From the NCBI GenBank assembly GCA_051155755.1, contig DAXETY010000028.1, forward strand, positions 1 through 5,236: DNA of 5,236 nt, in the 5' to 3' direction. The first letter of the stretch is position 1; each line of letters opens with the position of its first letter. The translations under genes and the position numbers were made by a program. Source of the stretch: DAXETY01 sp051155755 (GTDB lineage: Bacteria; Desulfobacterota; Desulfobacteria; Desulfobacterales; SG8-13). The notes under the pieces were generated by a model, which was not told the origin of the DNA, did no database searches, and was given only the letters and a program-made list of their open reading frames with translations. Below, in pieces: positions 4,938-5,236 of the stretch.

Positions 4938-5236
4938 TTAATCGGGCGGTTCCAGATTCGTTCCCAGAGCGGCCGGTGCCTGATCTCCGCCGCCGCGCCA
5001 GGACGAGAAAACCAGCACGGCGATGGTCAGGGCATAGGGGAGCATCAGCAGCAGGGAGGACGGCAGATGGGTGCCGGAGGCCTGCAGCCGAAACTGAAAC
5101 GCCATGACGCCGCCGAACAGGTAGGCGCCCAGCAACGCGCGCCCCGGGTGCCAGAAGGCAAAAATCACCAGCGCCACCGCAATCCATCCGCGGCCGGCGG
5201 TCAACCCGTTTGTCCACAGGTGGGTGTATGCCAGGG
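4938..5236 (-). CDS. ABC importer permease, C-terminal part (truncated by window edge)
   Basis: This is the last 99 residues of an integral membrane protein whose 5' end lies beyond 5236. It reads LAYTHLWTNGLTAGRGWIAV, continues through ALVIFAFWHPGRALLGAYLFGG, and ends in a hydrophobic segment (LPSSLLLMLPYALTIAVLVF) and a short polar tail. The stretch TAGRGWIA.ALVIFA.W.P..ALLGA.LFGG is characteristic of the second permease of BMP-type nucleoside/purine importers. The frame stays open to the edge without a convincing start; a TTG at 5204 lies inside the conserved region and is not a real start. The gpt and ATPase genes follow closely, so this is the membrane part of the same transporter. A first permease and a BMP substrate-binding lipoprotein would be expected further right. 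Confidence 0.85.
   Translation of the reverse strand, partial: LAYTHLWTNGLTAGRGWIAVALVIFAFWHPGRALLGAYLFGGVMAFQFRLQASGTHLPSSLLLMLPYALTIAVLVFSSWRGGGDQAPAALGTNLEPPD

Noticed and set aside
1..5236. Search for CRISPR arrays, tRNA genes, insertion-sequence ends, toxin-antitoxin pairs or defence genes.
   Set aside because: I found no regularly spaced repeats, no cloverleaf-like sequence, no transposase motif and no recognisable defence or toxin protein on either strand.

Overview
The window is a stretch of bacterial chromosome in which all six recognisable genes lie on the minus strand, so transcription runs from the right edge to the left. The genes are moderately GC-rich, and the first ~80 bases are strikingly AT-rich. 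The gene content (a BMP-type purine/nucleoside ABC importer with a xanthine-guanine phosphoribosyltransferase, a quinone-type UbiA prenyltransferase, Shine-Dalgarno-led genes) suggests a Gram-negative proteobacterial-type organism, possibly a Desulfobacterota (deltaproteobacterial) lineage. That assignment rests on general resemblance only.

Right block (about 5236 to 2816): the C-terminal end of an ABC permease (5' end outside the window), a xanthine-guanine phosphoribosyltransferase gene (gpt-like), and a duplicated-domain ABC ATPase. They form a tight purine uptake and salvage operon that ends in a strong GC-rich hairpin at 2816-2843. The permease and ATPase should import a purine base or nucleoside. 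The phosphoribosyltransferase would trap an imported base as its nucleotide.

Middle block (about 2790 to 1819): directly after the terminator comes a probable promoter, then an unrecognised exported protein with an N-terminal signal peptide, then a 54-residue single-pass membrane protein with a clear ribosome binding site. The pair has no assignable function.

Left block (about 1704 to 117): a good sigma70-like promoter (TTGACA, 17-base spacer, TAAAAA), overlapped at its predicted start point by a 22-base imperfect palindrome, precedes a UbiA-superfamily prenyltransferase resembling MenA. This gene is followed, with a TTGA stop/start overlap, by a CPBP-family intramembrane protease-like protein. 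The two membrane proteins look translationally coupled.

Left edge (1 to 116): AT-rich non-coding DNA with an 11-base direct repeat and a possible leftward promoter for a gene outside the window. I see no CRISPR array, tRNA, rRNA, insertion sequence or obviously new defence system. The most notable points are the gpt gene inside the transporter operon, the coupled prenyltransferase/CPBP pair with a changed second motif in the prenyltransferase, the palindrome over the promoter start point, and the unexplained exported/membrane protein pair.
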